From an uncultured Dokdonia sp. (GTDB lineage Bacteria > Bacteroidota > Bacteroidia > Flavobacteriales > Flavobacteriaceae), in NCBI RefSeq assembly GCF_937910895.1, contig NZ_CALEMI010000018.1, positions 1-63,139 of the forward strand: 63,139 bases of DNA. Direction: 5' to 3'. A program made the translations under genes and the position numbers. Under the pieces are notes generated by a model, which did not search any database, had not been told where the DNA came from, and saw nothing but the letters and a program-made list of their open reading frames with translations. Positions 43,662-52,479 of the stretch are shown here, one piece after another. The number at the start of each line of letters is the position of its first letter. Position 1 is the stretch's first letter.

Positions 43662-44834
43662 CTAGATGCTAACTAATGCTTTTTCAATGTCTTGTACGAT
43701 ATCCTCTATGTGTTCAAGCCCTACAGACACACGAATAAGACCATCCATAATCCCTACCTGTTGACGTTCTTCAGTGCTTAATTTTCCGTGTGTTGTACTT
43801 GCGGGATGACTCACAATTGTTCGCGTATCACCAAGGTTTGCTGTTAAAGAACACATCTCAATAGCATCCAAAAATGCACGTCCGCTTTCTAAACCTCCTA
43901 TTACTTCTATCGTGACAATATTCCCTCCTAGTCTCATTTGCTTTTGAGCCAATTCATACTGCGGATGCGATGGTAAAAAAGGATATCGCACTTGTTGTAT
44001 TTTAGGGTGTTTTTCTAATCGTATGGCAAGTTGCAATGCATTTTCACAATGCTTTTCGACTCGTACAGCGAGTGTTTCTAGACTCTTTGATAACGTCCAT
44101 GCATTAAAAGGAGATAATGCTGGTCCTGTTATTCTTGCAAAACGATATACCGTGTCTATGAGGTCTGCTTTTCCTACGGCAATGCCTCCCATCACACGCC
44201 CTTGTCCATCTAATAATTTGGTTGCAGAATGAATTACAATAGCAGCTCCAAACTTGATGGGTTGTTGCAAATACGGCGTCGCAAAACAATTATCTACAAT
44301 AAAAATCAGGTTATGCTTTCGCGAAAGCGTAGCCAACATCTCTAAATCCACAATATCAGTCGCAGGATTTGTAGGCGACTCCACATATAAAATCTTTGTT
44401 TCTGGTCGAATTAAACCTTCTAAATCTTCTAGTGATTTGACATTAAAATAGGTATGTGAGATATTCCATTTTGGAAAATATTTTGTAAATAAGGTATGCG
44501 TGTTGCCAAAAATAGAGCGTGCCGAAAGTACGTGATCACCACTATTCAATAAGGCAGCAAATGTGCTAAAAATAGCGCTCATCCCTGTGGCAAATGTTGT
44601 TCCCGCCTCAGCACCTTCCAGCAAGCACATTTTTTCTACCAACTCTGCACAGTTGGGATTGGTGTACCGGCTATAGATATTGCGTTGTTTTTCTTCTGCA
44701 AAAGAAGCTCTCATATCCTCGGCATCATCAAATACAAAACTTGACGTCAGATACACAGGCACTGAGTGCTCTTGATGTTGCGTACGTTCTGACTGTGTAC
44801 GTATGGCGATTGTTTCGGGGTTTTTATATTCCAT
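43662..44834 (-). CDS. metZ: Trans-sulfuration PLP enzyme, O-succinylhomoserine sulfhydrylase-like
   Basis: 390 residues. Cys/Met metabolism PLP fold with YSRYTNPNCAELVEKM, ATGMSAIFSTF and the PLP lysine in HSATKLLDGQGRVMGG. Length and pattern favour MetZ (direct sulfhydrylation), but cystathionine synthase or lyase activity cannot be excluded. It is the last gene of the metY-metX-thrA-metZ operon. Overlaps thrA by one base. A palindrome is translated as TLSRKH. Confidence 0.82.
   Translation of the reverse strand: MEYKNPETIAIRTQSERTQHQEHSVPVYLTSSFVFDDAEDMRASFAEEKQRNIYSRYTNPNCAELVEKMCLLEGAEAGTTFATGMSAIFSTFAALLNSGDHVLSARSIFGNTHTLFTKYFPKWNISHTYFNVKSLEDLEGLIRPETKILYVESPTNPATDIVDLEMLATLSRKHNLIFIVDNCFATPYLQQPIKFGAAIVIHSATKLLDGQGRVMGGIAVGKADLIDTVYRFARITGPALSPFNAWTLSKSLETLAVRVEKHCENALQLAIRLEKHPKIQQVRYPFLPSHPQYELAQKQMRLGGNIVTIEVIGGLESGRAFLDAIEMCSLTANLGDTRTIVSHPASTTHGKLSTEERQQVGIMDGLIRVSVGLEHIEDIVQDIEKALVSI
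44315..44328. repeat. Dispersed palindrome inside metZ
   Basis: Read in the LSRK frame, the same frame as the apbE copy. Confidence 0.9.
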
Positions 44835-47251
44835 TAGTTCAAGCTAGTCGCAATTTTTAAAATATCACCCAAAACACCTCTAGCGGTAACACTTGCACCT
44901 GCACCTGCACCCTGAATGATCATAGGATGATCTCCGTAAGATTCTGTATATATTTCGAATATAGAATCAGAGCCTTTTACTTGACCTAACGAACTATCTT
45001 TTGGTACAGATACGAGTTGTACATCTAAAATTCCTTTTTCCTGAGATAGGTCTCCGTGTAAATCTCCTATATATCGAAGTACGTGTCCTTGTTTTTGAGT
45101 TGCTTTTATTTGAGAAAATACCGCATCAAATTCATCCAACCTTTTTATAAATTCTTGTACAGTTCCTTCTCGAAGGTGTTCTGGGGTAAGATTATGAATC
45201 GTTACATCATCCATTTCATTTTTCAAATCCAATTCTCTTGCGAGGATCAATAATTTTCTTCCTACATCATTGCCACATAAATCTTCACGGGGATCTGGCT
45301 CTGTAAAACCACGGTTCATCGCTTCTTGCAATACCTCACTAAATGGGGTGTCTTGCTTTGAAAATGTATTAAATAAATAACTTAAGGATCCTGAAAACAC
45401 GCCTTTAATCCTGGTGATATTTTCTCCTGAAAGATGCAATAATTTTATGGTCTCTATTAATGGCAATCCAGCACCTACATTGGTCTCATATAGGTATTGC
45501 TTTTGATGATCGGCTAGCGTATTCCTAAGGGTTTTATAAAAAGTATAGTCCATCGTATTTGCTACTTTATTGGAAGACACCAAATCAAACCCGTGAGCTA
45601 TCAAGTGGGTGTAGTTATTAATAAACTCTTTACTCGCTGTATTATCAATGGCAATTAGATTTTCTAAATGATGTGTATTTGCATAGTGTATCACATCATC
45701 TACAGAATAGGGAATTCCTTCTTCTTTTAATGCCGTTTCCCATTGACCATCAACACCGTCTTTTTTTAATAGTATTTTTTTTGAGTTCGCTATTGCGAAA
45801 ATATGTAATTGGATGTTTTTCCTTTTTACAATCTCTTTTGTAGATGTCAAGATTTGATCTATCAAGGTACCTCCCACGAGTCCGTGACCAAATATAGCTA
45901 TGTTGATTTTTTTTGTGATTCCATAGATTTCCCCATGAATCACGTTAAGTGCTTTATGTAATTGGTTTTTAAGAATGACTAGACTTACATTCTTTCCTGT
46001 TGCCGAATTATTGAGTAATAATGGAACAATCTGATTTTTAATAAGCCTGTTATAAGGTTTGTGAAAGGTGCTCAAATCTTGTCCAATAATAGAAATAACA
46101 GACACCTCGTTTCTTACAGTGATTGTACTTACATCTTTTTTATAAATATCTGTTTTGAATTCTTCTTCTAATACTTCCTTTGCATTTATAGCTTTCTCCC
46201 GATCTACGATAAATCCAATACCTCTTTCAGAAGATCCTTGCGAAATAATACTAATACTAATATCTGCTTGCGCTAACGCCTGAAATATTCGAGCATCGAT
46301 TCCTACACGTCCCAAAAGACCTCTTCCCTCTAGGCTAATGAGAGATACATTTTCTAATACCGATAATTTTTTGATCCCATTTTCATTTTCTTCTGAAGTA
46401 ATAAGCGTACCCTCATTTTCTGAATCAAATGTATTGAGAATTCGTAACGGAATCTTCTTTTCAATAAGTGGAATAATGGTTTTAGCATGTAATATATTCG
46501 CTCCAAAATATGCCAATTCGTTTGCTTCTGTAAAGGATAGTTTTTTTATCTTTTTTGCATCTGGCACTAAATCTGGATTTACTGTATAAATTCCATCTAC
46601 ATGTGTAAAATTCTCAAGCTCTTCAGCATCCAAGAAATTCGCCAATAAAGAGGCTGTGTAGTTACTTCCATTTCTTCCTAATGTGGTGGTCTCTTGGTGA
46701 ATGTTTGAAGCTATAAAACCTGTGACTATATGTACGGTTGTGCCATTATACTTTTTAAAATGCTGCAATACATTTTCTTTTGATAAGACATCTAAAGGTT
46801 GTGCGTTTCCAAACTGATCATCTGTAATGATTAAAGATCTACTATCTGTAAAGTGTGCATTAACCCCTTTCTCTTTTAAAAGATGGGTGACCAATCGCGC
46901 AGATAACAACTCCCCTTGTGATAAGACTTTATCTTTAATTTTTTTACTATAATCTCCTAATAAAGAAACACCTTCAAAAATAGTATCTAGTAAGTGAAAT
47001 TCTTCCTTCGTATCTAAAGTTGAATCTGTTAAAAGTTGATAGCGCTTGAACGCTTCCAACTGGGCTTTATAATTTTCATTTTTGGATGCTTTTTCCAAAA
47101 TCTCTTCAAGCTCATTGGTAGAAGTTCCTCTTGCAGATAAGACCACAGTGATGGCTTCGCCATTTTTAGCTCTCTTTTCAATAATATTTACTACCGTTTG
47201 TATACCTTTTCCGTTAGCCAGTGATTTTCCTCCAAATTTTAGGATTTTCAT
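44834..47251 (-). CDS. thrA: Bifunctional aspartate kinase / homoserine dehydrogenase
   Basis: 805 residues. Kinase domain (1 to about 290) beginning KFGGKSLANGKGI; two ACT regulatory modules (about 300-440) with RGLLGRVG; then homoserine dehydrogenase from about 455, with the NAD site FGHGLVGGTLIDQI, KGVFSGSLSYLFNTF and GFTEPDPREDLCGNDVGRK. Supplies homoserine to MetX. Its start overlaps the metX 3' end by 38 bp. Confidence 0.93.
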   Translation of the reverse strand: MKILKFGGKSLANGKGIQTVVNIIEKRAKNGEAITVVLSARGTSTNELEEILEKASKNENYKAQLEAFKRYQLLTDSTLDTKEEFHLLDTIFEGVSLLGDYSKKIKDKVLSQGELLSARLVTHLLKEKGVNAHFTDSRSLIITDDQFGNAQPLDVLSKENVLQHFKKYNGTTVHIVTGFIASNIHQETTTLGRNGSNYTASLLANFLDAEELENFTHVDGIYTVNPDLVPDAKKIKKLSFTEANELAYFGANILHAKTIIPLIEKKIPLRILNTFDSENEGTLITSEENENGIKKLSVLENVSLISLEGRGLLGRVGIDARIFQALAQADISISIISQGSSERGIGFIVDREKAINAKEVLEEEFKTDIYKKDVSTITVRNEVSVISIIGQDLSTFHKPYNRLIKNQIVPLLLNNSATGKNVSLVILKNQLHKALNVIHGEIYGITKKINIAIFGHGLVGGTLIDQILTSTKEIVKRKNIQLHIFAIANSKKILLKKDGVDGQWETALKEEGIPYSVDDVIHYANTHHLENLIAIDNTASKEFINNYTHLIAHGFDLVSSNKVANTMDYTFYKTLRNTLADHQKQYLYETNVGAGLPLIETIKLLHLSGENITRIKGVFSGSLSYLFNTFSKQDTPFSEVLQEAMNRGFTEPDPREDLCGNDVGRKLLILARELDLKNEMDDVTIHNLTPEHLREGTVQEFIKRLDEFDAVFSQIKATQKQGHVLRYIGDLHGDLSQEKGILDVQLVSVPKDSSLGQVKGSDSIFEIYTESYGDHPMIIQGAGAGASVTARGVLGDILKIATSLN

Positions 47252-48221
47252 TTTGAGTTTTATTTTTAAAAATGTTTTTTAATATCTTATTAAGCTGTTC
47301 ATACTCGATCAAAAAAGCATCATGCCCATGAATAGAATGAATTTCATAATATGCTGTATCGACGTCAATTTTCCTTAAAGCAAGGTGTGTGTCATATATT
47401 TCATTTGCTAAAAAAAGACCGTCGGTATCAATAGCTACCAGATGAATTTTTGCTTTTATATTCTTTGTGATTTCTTGAAAGGATCTAACGCCTTCTGTAA
47501 TATCTGAACTGAGTAATAGCTGATTCATCAATTTATAAGACGCTAGCGAAAATCGCTCTGAAAGTCGGTTTCCATGATGGGTTAACCAACTTTGGATATT
47601 ATAGATTTTTTCATCCTTTTTGGTACGATTAAATTTCTGCTTAAATGACGCTGGAGTACGATAAAAAGTCATCGCGTGCATTCGTGCATCGTGAATAGGT
47701 TGGAGCGAATTATTCAATAAACTGTCCTGAATATGGCATTGAGCAATCACCCAATCTGTCGCTTTCCAATCTGAAGCTATAGGAATTAGGTGTTCTATAA
47801 GCGTAGGTTGTTGTGCTGCAAGCTCCCATGCAATTTGCCCTCCCAACGAACCACCAATGACGGCAAAAAGCGTATCGATCTGTAAGTGATTGAGCACTCT
47901 AATTTGAACCCGAGCAACATCTCGGTTATTGAATTGCTTATATTCAGTTATCAGATGATCGACCTCACCGCCATGCCCATTTCCAGGGATATCTATTGAT
48001 AGGATTGTATACTTATTGGTATCAATGGTTTTTCCCTCTCCTATAAGATTATTCCACCAACCGTTTTCTCCAGTGACCGAAGAATTTCCCGTAAGCGCGT
48101 GATTGACCAAAACGACAGGAGCTGTACCTAGCGCTTTACCAAATAATTGATAGGTCACCGATAGGTCACAGATATAGCCTGTGTGTGTTTGAAAAGATGG
48201 TATCGTAAGACGTTGTATCAT
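47214..48221 (-). CDS. metX: Homoserine O-acetyltransferase
   Basis: 335 residues. Alpha/beta hydrolase fold: nucleophile Ser in AVIGGSLGGQIAWE, Asp in AIDTDGLF, and His in IHGHDAFLIE complete the triad; NHALTGNSSV forms the oxyanion loop. Activates homoserine for MetY. Between metY and thrA. Confidence 0.9.
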   Translation of the reverse strand: MIQRLTIPSFQTHTGYICDLSVTYQLFGKALGTAPVVLVNHALTGNSSVTGENGWWNNLIGEGKTIDTNKYTILSIDIPGNGHGGEVDHLITEYKQFNNRDVARVQIRVLNHLQIDTLFAVIGGSLGGQIAWELAAQQPTLIEHLIPIASDWKATDWVIAQCHIQDSLLNNSLQPIHDARMHAMTFYRTPASFKQKFNRTKKDEKIYNIQSWLTHHGNRLSERFSLASYKLMNQLLLSSDITEGVRSFQEITKNIKAKIHLVAIDTDGLFLANEIYDTHLALRKIDVDTAYYEIHSIHGHDAFLIEYEQLNKILKNIFKNKTQNENPKIWRKITG

Positions 48222-48289
48222 AGTTTATCTTGTAAACAAAGCTGGAATTGCTCATTGAGAGTAGCGCCCGCTTTCCTAACTAACATTCA

Positions 48290-49582
48290 TTAAACCAATA
48301 CTTTTTTATCTACTTTAGAAAAAGCAGTTATAAGATCTTCTTTTAAGTCTTCTAGATCTTCCAAACCTACTGATAGACGAATCAAATCATTGGTTACTCC
48401 CGTACTTTCTTGCTCGGCTTCACTTAACTGTTGATGTGTGGTGCTTGCAGGATGAATGATAAGCGATTTGCTATCACCTATGTTGGCAAGCAAAGAGAAC
48501 AATTGTGTCTCGTTTGCAATGGTTTTGGCGCTTTCAAAGCCTCCTTTTACGCCAAAGGTGACGATCCCACTTTGCCCTTTTGGGAGGTATTGTTTTGCAA
48601 GTTGGTGGTAAGTACTTGTTTCTAATCCTGGATAGTTCACCCATACGACTTCGTTGCGAGTTTGTAACCACTTGGCAAGTGCTAGGGCATTTTCAGAATG
48701 TTTTTTGACACGAATGTCCAACGTTTCTAATCCTTGTAAAATCTGAAATGCGTTAAACGGACTCAGTGCCGCGCCGTGATCTCGTAAGCCTTCGATACGT
48801 GCTTTGGCAATAAAAGCGGCGGATCCTAAAGCATCGTGGTACACGAGGCCGTGGTATCCTGCAGAGGGTTCTGTGAATTCTGGGAATTTTCCGTTACTCC
48901 AATCAAAGTTTCCTGCGTCTATGATCACGCCTCCTAAGGAAGTTCCGTTACCGTTTATGTATTTGGTTAATGAGTGAATAACGATGTCTGCGCCGTACTC
49001 GATGGGGTTTAATAGTGCGGGAGTTGCTACTGTATTATCTACGATGAAGGGGACTTTATACGCTTTCGCGAAAGCGGAAATTCCTTTTAAATCCAACACG
49101 TCTAACTTGGGATTCCCTAACGACTCTACAAAGAAAGCTCTGGTATTTTCTTGTGTGGCTTTCTCAAAATTTTTGGGGTCTGAAGGATCCACAAAGGTGG
49201 TCGTGATCCCAAAACGTGGAAGCGTCACGCTCAATAAATTATAGGTGCCGCCGTACAAACTGCTGGATGCCACGATATGATCGCCTTGCTTCAACAGCGT
49301 TAATAAAGCGGTGTTGATGGCTGCGGTTCCCGATGCGGTCACAACAGCTGCAAGACCTCCTTCAATCTCGGTAAGACGTTTTTCTAAAATGTCATTTGTA
49401 GGATTGTTAAGACGGGTGTAAATAAAGCCTGGCTCAGATAGGTTGAAGAGATTTGCGGCGTGGTCTGCATCTCTAAAAACGTATGCTGTACTTTGATAGA
49501 TAGGTACTGCTCGAGTGCCTCCGTTTGCGGCGTAATCATGTCCTGCGTGCAACGCTTTGGTTGCTAATTTTTGTGTACTCAT
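48290..49582 (-). CDS. metY: O-acetylhomoserine sulfhydrylase
   Basis: 430 residues. PLP enzyme converting O-acetylhomoserine and sulfide to homocysteine. YTRLNNPTNDILEKRL, TASGTAAINTAL, and the PLP lysine in HSLTKYINGNGTSLGG; the length of about 430 is typical for MetY. First gene after the second SAM riboswitch. A palindrome is translated as AFAKA at about 171. Confidence 0.92.
   Translation of the reverse strand: MSTQKLATKALHAGHDYAANGGTRAVPIYQSTAYVFRDADHAANLFNLSEPGFIYTRLNNPTNDILEKRLTEIEGGLAAVVTASGTAAINTALLTLLKQGDHIVASSSLYGGTYNLLSVTLPRFGITTTFVDPSDPKNFEKATQENTRAFFVESLGNPKLDVLDLKGISAFAKAYKVPFIVDNTVATPALLNPIEYGADIVIHSLTKYINGNGTSLGGVIIDAGNFDWSNGKFPEFTEPSAGYHGLVYHDALGSAAFIAKARIEGLRDHGAALSPFNAFQILQGLETLDIRVKKHSENALALAKWLQTRNEVVWVNYPGLETSTYHQLAKQYLPKGQSGIVTFGVKGGFESAKTIANETQLFSLLANIGDSKSLIIHPASTTHQQLSEAEQESTGVTNDLIRLSVGLEDLEDLKEDLITAFSKVDKKVLV
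49062..49075. repeat. Dispersed palindrome inside metY
   Basis: Translated as AFAKA in a helix after LKGIS. Confidence 0.9.
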
Positions 49583-49779
49583 TTTTCTCTTTTTTTGAGT
49601 TTAATAATGTCCCAATCACCTCGTGTGAATGGATTAAAAACAAAAGCCAAATAAACTCGATACTATTTGATTATCAAGAGTAGAGATCCTGCTATGTAGC
49701 GGGACTAATTTGACTGCTTCATTTGAATGCGTTGCGATGCAACTTTTCAAAAGAACGTCTCATTAGAAAATATTATAAG

Positions 49780-49812
49780 AAAAAACATAAGCTCGCACTG
49801 GTGTGCTTACTC
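49780..49812 (-). terminator. Terminator of the metY riboswitch expression platform
   Basis: On the minus strand TAAGCAC-ACCA-GTGC..GCTTA folds into a bulged hairpin followed by six T residues, directly after the aptamer. It fits a SAM-induced transcription stop. Confidence 0.6.
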
Positions 49813-49815
49813 GTT

Positions 49816-49933
49816 GTTATCTATCCTCAAGTTTCGGTAATGAGCGATTCTTGGGTAGAATGTAGCACCTTCTTTCTAAGTGAAAGGGTTGCTAAGGCTT
49901 CATAGGGTCATTCCCTCTGCCTTTCTTGATAAC
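49816..49933 (-). promoter_or_regulatory. SAM-I (S-box) riboswitch upstream of metY
   Basis: On the minus strand TTATCAAGAAAGGCAGAGGG, GACCCTATGAAGCCTTAGCAACC and AAGGTGCTA occur in S-box order. P1 closes GTTATC (49928-49933) with GATAAC (49816-49821). It controls metY-metX-thrA-metZ. Confidence 0.92.
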
Positions 49934-49963
49934 ATTTCAATACGTTGTTGAACTTTGTAAGTG

Positions 49964-49995
49964 CAAATATTGCAACAGAAAAGTGTAGTATCCAA
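49964..49995 (-). promoter_or_regulatory. Promoter of the metY riboswitch operon
   Basis: TTGG (49992-49995) and AATATTTG (49964-49971) on the minus strand with a 20-bp spacer, matching the metH promoter in both elements and in the flanking GC-AATATTTG-CACT. Confidence 0.65.
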
Positions 49996-50014
49996 ACTTT
50001 TTATGAAAAATTTT

Positions 50015-50045
50015 CTGTTAAAATAAAATTATTTTATTTTAACAG
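50015..50045. terminator. AT-rich perfect hairpin
   Basis: 14-bp perfect arms (CTGTTAAAATAAAA) with a 3-nt loop, between the Rhs remnant and the metY promoter. It may end minus-strand transcription from the island, though it lacks GC pairs. Confidence 0.45.
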
Positions 50046-50077
50046 ATTTATTTTCTATAGAATTTAATTTTTTTAAA

Positions 50078-50356
50078 CTAATTTTCTGAGCTGATGTGAT
50101 TCTTATTTGGCAGTTGTACTGCGCTTACTTTTTTCATCTCATTAGCTAATGGATCAATATTCATCCATCGTCCTAATGCAGGGTCATAATTACGCGCAGA
50201 AATATCATACCAATCAAGTCCAAGTTCTTGTCCGTATTCTTTTCCTCCAAAGGCAAACTTCTCCGCCATGCGGTTAGCATTGGAGGTAACCACGTCGTTG
50301 TATCCTTTTTGTTGCAATCCAAAGGGATAGTAACTAAGGGTGTTTTTTGAGGGCTT
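50078..50356 (-). pseudogene. Rhs repeat-associated core remnant
   Basis: The frame reads SYYPFGLQQKGY, then FAFGGKEYGQELGLDWYDIS and ARNYDPALGRWMNIDPLA, the conserved end of an Rhs core, followed by only about 20 variable residues and a stop. Upstream the frame closes at a TAA beyond 50356, so the whole YD-repeat shell is missing. It is a leftover tip, possibly marking where an Rhs toxin locus once stood. Confidence 0.75.
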
Positions 50357-50412
50357 TTACCCTTTTTCAAACAATGCCTCAAACTAATAGAGGTTATTTC
50401 AATGAACAAGTT

Positions 50413-51000
50413 CTAAACAACAACCTTCTTTTCTTTACAGTTAATTTTATGTTTATCTATCACACAAAGAATTCTTAAGGACTTAGTAATAGTATAATAG
50501 GCTTTTGTAGTTTGTGAAAAATTCTCTTTTACACCAAATTGATTTTTAGCATGTTTCCACTTGTAGTACTGAATTGCTCGAATATAATTATAAGGAAATA
50601 AAGACTCATCTTTATTCTTAATTGCTAATTTTTTAAAAAACTCAATCCACTTATTGATTTCCCAAGATTTATATTTTGGTATTTTTTTTATATAAATATC
50701 ACGAAGACGGTCAAAATCCCTTATACTTTTAGTGTCATTAATATCTAAAAGATCTAACTCACTTATGTTTGCATCTAAAATTTTAATTGTAGAATAATCT
50801 TTATAATGAGTAGCTCCCCAATATTTTGCTGCTTCAAAATCTTCTTCATAAAAGTAGTACCCCTCTCCAAGAAAAGGAATGACCTTTACGTCTCCTCCTT
50901 TTTTCTTGATTACAGATTTAAAGGGTGCATTTCTTAATACATAAGCAGGCGTTCCTTTTTTACAACTATGATAATATGTCCTCGTAATAAAACTATTCAC
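50413..51000 (-). CDS. Putative ADP-ribosyltransferase-like toxin
   Basis: 195 residues, basic C-terminus (KEKKVVV). N-terminal YYHSCKKGTPAYVL, then FLGEGYYFYEEDFEAAKYWG and TIKILDANIS. The order H-S, G-x-G-[YF]-Y-[FY] with A-x-x-[WY], and a later acidic residue follows ART-like folds such as DUF3990; this is my pattern reading, not a confirmed family. It overlaps the SecB-like gene by eight bases, so the two are coupled. Toxin role is inferred from the chaperone pairing. Confidence 0.5.
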   Translation of the reverse strand: MNSFITRTYYHSCKKGTPAYVLRNAPFKSVIKKKGGDVKVIPFLGEGYYFYEEDFEAAKYWGATHYKDYSTIKILDANISELDLLDINDTKSIRDFDRLRDIYIKKIPKYKSWEINKWIEFFKKLAIKNKDESLFPYNYIRAIQYYKWKHAKNQFGVKENFSQTTKAYYTITKSLRILCVIDKHKINCKEKKVVV

Positions 51001-51406
51001 CCTCAGTATCTAAATCTACCATATTAGCAATAAGTTCTTCTTTATAGCCTGACAAATTCAATGTAGGTAGGGTAATTGTATTAAGTCCTGTTTGACTTGT
51101 AGTTGAAGCAATAAAGCTTCTTATATACGGAAATATTATGGCAGGACCATTAATAGATACAAAACTCAGTAATTCTTCCTCTCGATCTGTGTCATATTTA
51201 AAAGTTCCTATAGCTAAAATTTTCAGTATAAATTCACTTTCCAAATCTTTGATTTCTAATTTAATATTTATATGAAACTGTTCATTATTTCTACTAATAA
51301 AAGCAGTAGGTTCAAGAATAAGTTCATCTTTCTCTAAGATGAAAGTCTTTTCGAAGGCAAAACTTGGGACTATAAAGTCTACAAATGTCAGATTCGCTTT
51401 TTTCAT
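50993..51406 (-). CDS. SecB-like chaperone
   Basis: 137 residues. The signature is the central FPYIRSFIASTTSQTGLNTITLPTLNL, equivalent to the SecB stretch in which Phe-Pro-Tyr-x-Arg precedes a loop and a Pro-Asn motif. N-terminal beta strands with FAFEKTFILEKDELILEP complete the fold. Flavobacteria generally lack the canonical E. coli secB context, and solitary SecB-like proteins elsewhere act in toxin-antitoxin-chaperone systems. Its overlap with the ART-like gene supports that role. Confidence 0.7.
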   Translation of the reverse strand: MKKANLTFVDFIVPSFAFEKTFILEKDELILEPTAFISRNNEQFHINIKLEIKDLESEFILKILAIGTFKYDTDREEELLSFVSINGPAIIFPYIRSFIASTTSQTGLNTITLPTLNLSGYKEELIANMVDLDTEGE

Positions 51407-51421
51407 AATATATAATATTGA

Positions 51422-51700
51422 TTAAAATAAAAAAGAACCTGTTGAAGGTTCTTTTTGTAACATATCTCGATTTGGAATCACGATATTAGGTGGTTTATTA
51501 CTGTGTGACTTACTATTAAACATATCTAGCCAAGAACTATCTATACCTAATCCAAATATTAATGTATCATTCAAATTTGATTCTGATTCTAAAGCATCGA
51601 ACTCACTCATTAGTAAATCTAATTCTTCATTCGAAATACTATCAACAAAGCTTTGATGAGCTAAAACAGATTTATTTATTAGATTTTCTTTAGTATTCAT
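51422..51700 (-). CDS. Small acidic protein, candidate antitoxin
   Basis: 92 residues, no recognised domain. The N-terminal half is acidic and helical (NEELDLLMSEFDALESES). The C-terminal half is Pro/Asn-rich and ends in hydrophobic SFLF. A hydrophobic tail after a disordered stretch would suit a chaperone-addiction segment as seen in antitoxins of SecB-controlled systems, but no DNA-binding motif is present. First gene of the three-gene module, 15 bp before the SecB-like gene. Confidence 0.55.
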   Translation of the reverse strand: MNTKENLINKSVLAHQSFVDSISNEELDLLMSEFDALESESNLNDTLIFGLGIDSSWLDMFNSKSHSNKPPNIVIPNRDMLQKEPSTGSFLF

Positions 51701-52011
51701 AACTTGATTTTAAATTAGAGTTATTTAAGTTTTTGTATTGTTTTTAACATTAAAGCACTAATTCTAACGGGATGCAAATATACACAAATTCTATTTAAAT
51801 ATGTTTAAGAAAAAGTTCTTTTAAACGAGTATAACGCTCTGTTAGTCGATAAATTATAAGTTTTGTTACAATTTTGGATCAATTTAACAATTAATATGGC
51901 ATGTTTGATTATTAATTCTAATAGCTAATTAAATTTATAGATTTTTAATAAGTTTCAAAAATAAATTTTTTCTTAAAGGGATTCTTCATTGATAATAATA
52001 ATATCTTCTCT
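51701..52011. other. AT-rich intergenic region
   Basis: Holds the promoter candidate at 51775; beyond it I see no gene, hairpin or repeat worth naming. Confidence 0.5.
51775..51782 (-). promoter_or_regulatory. -7 promoter element of the SecB-like module
   Basis: TATATTTG on the minus strand, 75 bp ahead of the first gene of the module. The -33 side is unclear. Confidence 0.5.
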
Positions 52012-52152
52012 TTAACCAACATAGTCTTTTGGGAAAACAGTTAAAACATATCCTGCATCATCAATAACAAGTAATCCTGTGTCAGTTAACTTTAGAGCAT
52101 GCCCCTTTACTGTACGTAACTTTCTTCCCCCTTTGATAATAAACTCTTTCAT
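52012..52152 (-). CDS. Small 46-residue protein of unknown function
   Basis: ATG to TAA frame with a plausible folded composition: MKEFIIKGGRKLRTVKG, then LKLTDTGLLVIDDAG and YVLTVFPKDYVG. The ending recalls the last strand of small nuclease or DUF4258-type toxins, but it is too short to assign. A TATATTTG promoter-like element lies at 52352-52359 on the same strand. It could be a fragment. Confidence 0.4.
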   Translation of the reverse strand: MKEFIIKGGRKLRTVKGHALKLTDTGLLVIDDAGYVLTVFPKDYVG

Positions 52153-52202
52153 TATAGTTTAAATTATTTTAATTAATTACGAATTAATTTAATATAGTAT
52201 TT

Positions 52203-52256
52203 AAATTTACGATAATTAATTGATAATATATACTATCAATTAATTATCGTAAATTT
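52203..52256. repeat. Perfect 23-bp inverted repeat with 8-bp spacer
   Basis: Arms 52203-52225 and 52234-52256 are exact complements; the spacer is ATATATAC. The left arm TTTACGATAATTAATTGATA resembles the DNA at the 3' end of the recombinase copies (TTTACGTAATTGATTGATA at 52509-52527), which hints at a recombination site rather than a terminator. Confidence 0.6.
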
Positions 52257-52479
52257 TTAAATCTCATCCTACACAAATAACTTAGTCAAAAAATACAGTT
52301 TTCTATTTTTAGATTATCTGCTTTTTTAAATATTAATTAACTATATCACTACAAATATAACCAGAGATATAAGTAAATCGCAAACATATAGCGAACTGCA
52401 ATCTATAGCTTCAGCAGGTAATAATTTTATAATTAATAACAATTAGCATAACCTCCAGCAAAAACTGAGGCTTGCTTAG

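Noticed and set aside
49723-49905. Plus-strand 60-residue frame over the metY leader
   Set aside because: It is antisense to a clear SAM riboswitch and its expression platform, with no promoter or homology.
50173-50409. 78-residue frame overlapping the Rhs remnant
   Set aside because: The competing frame contains the conserved Rhs core motif. This one is a shadow.
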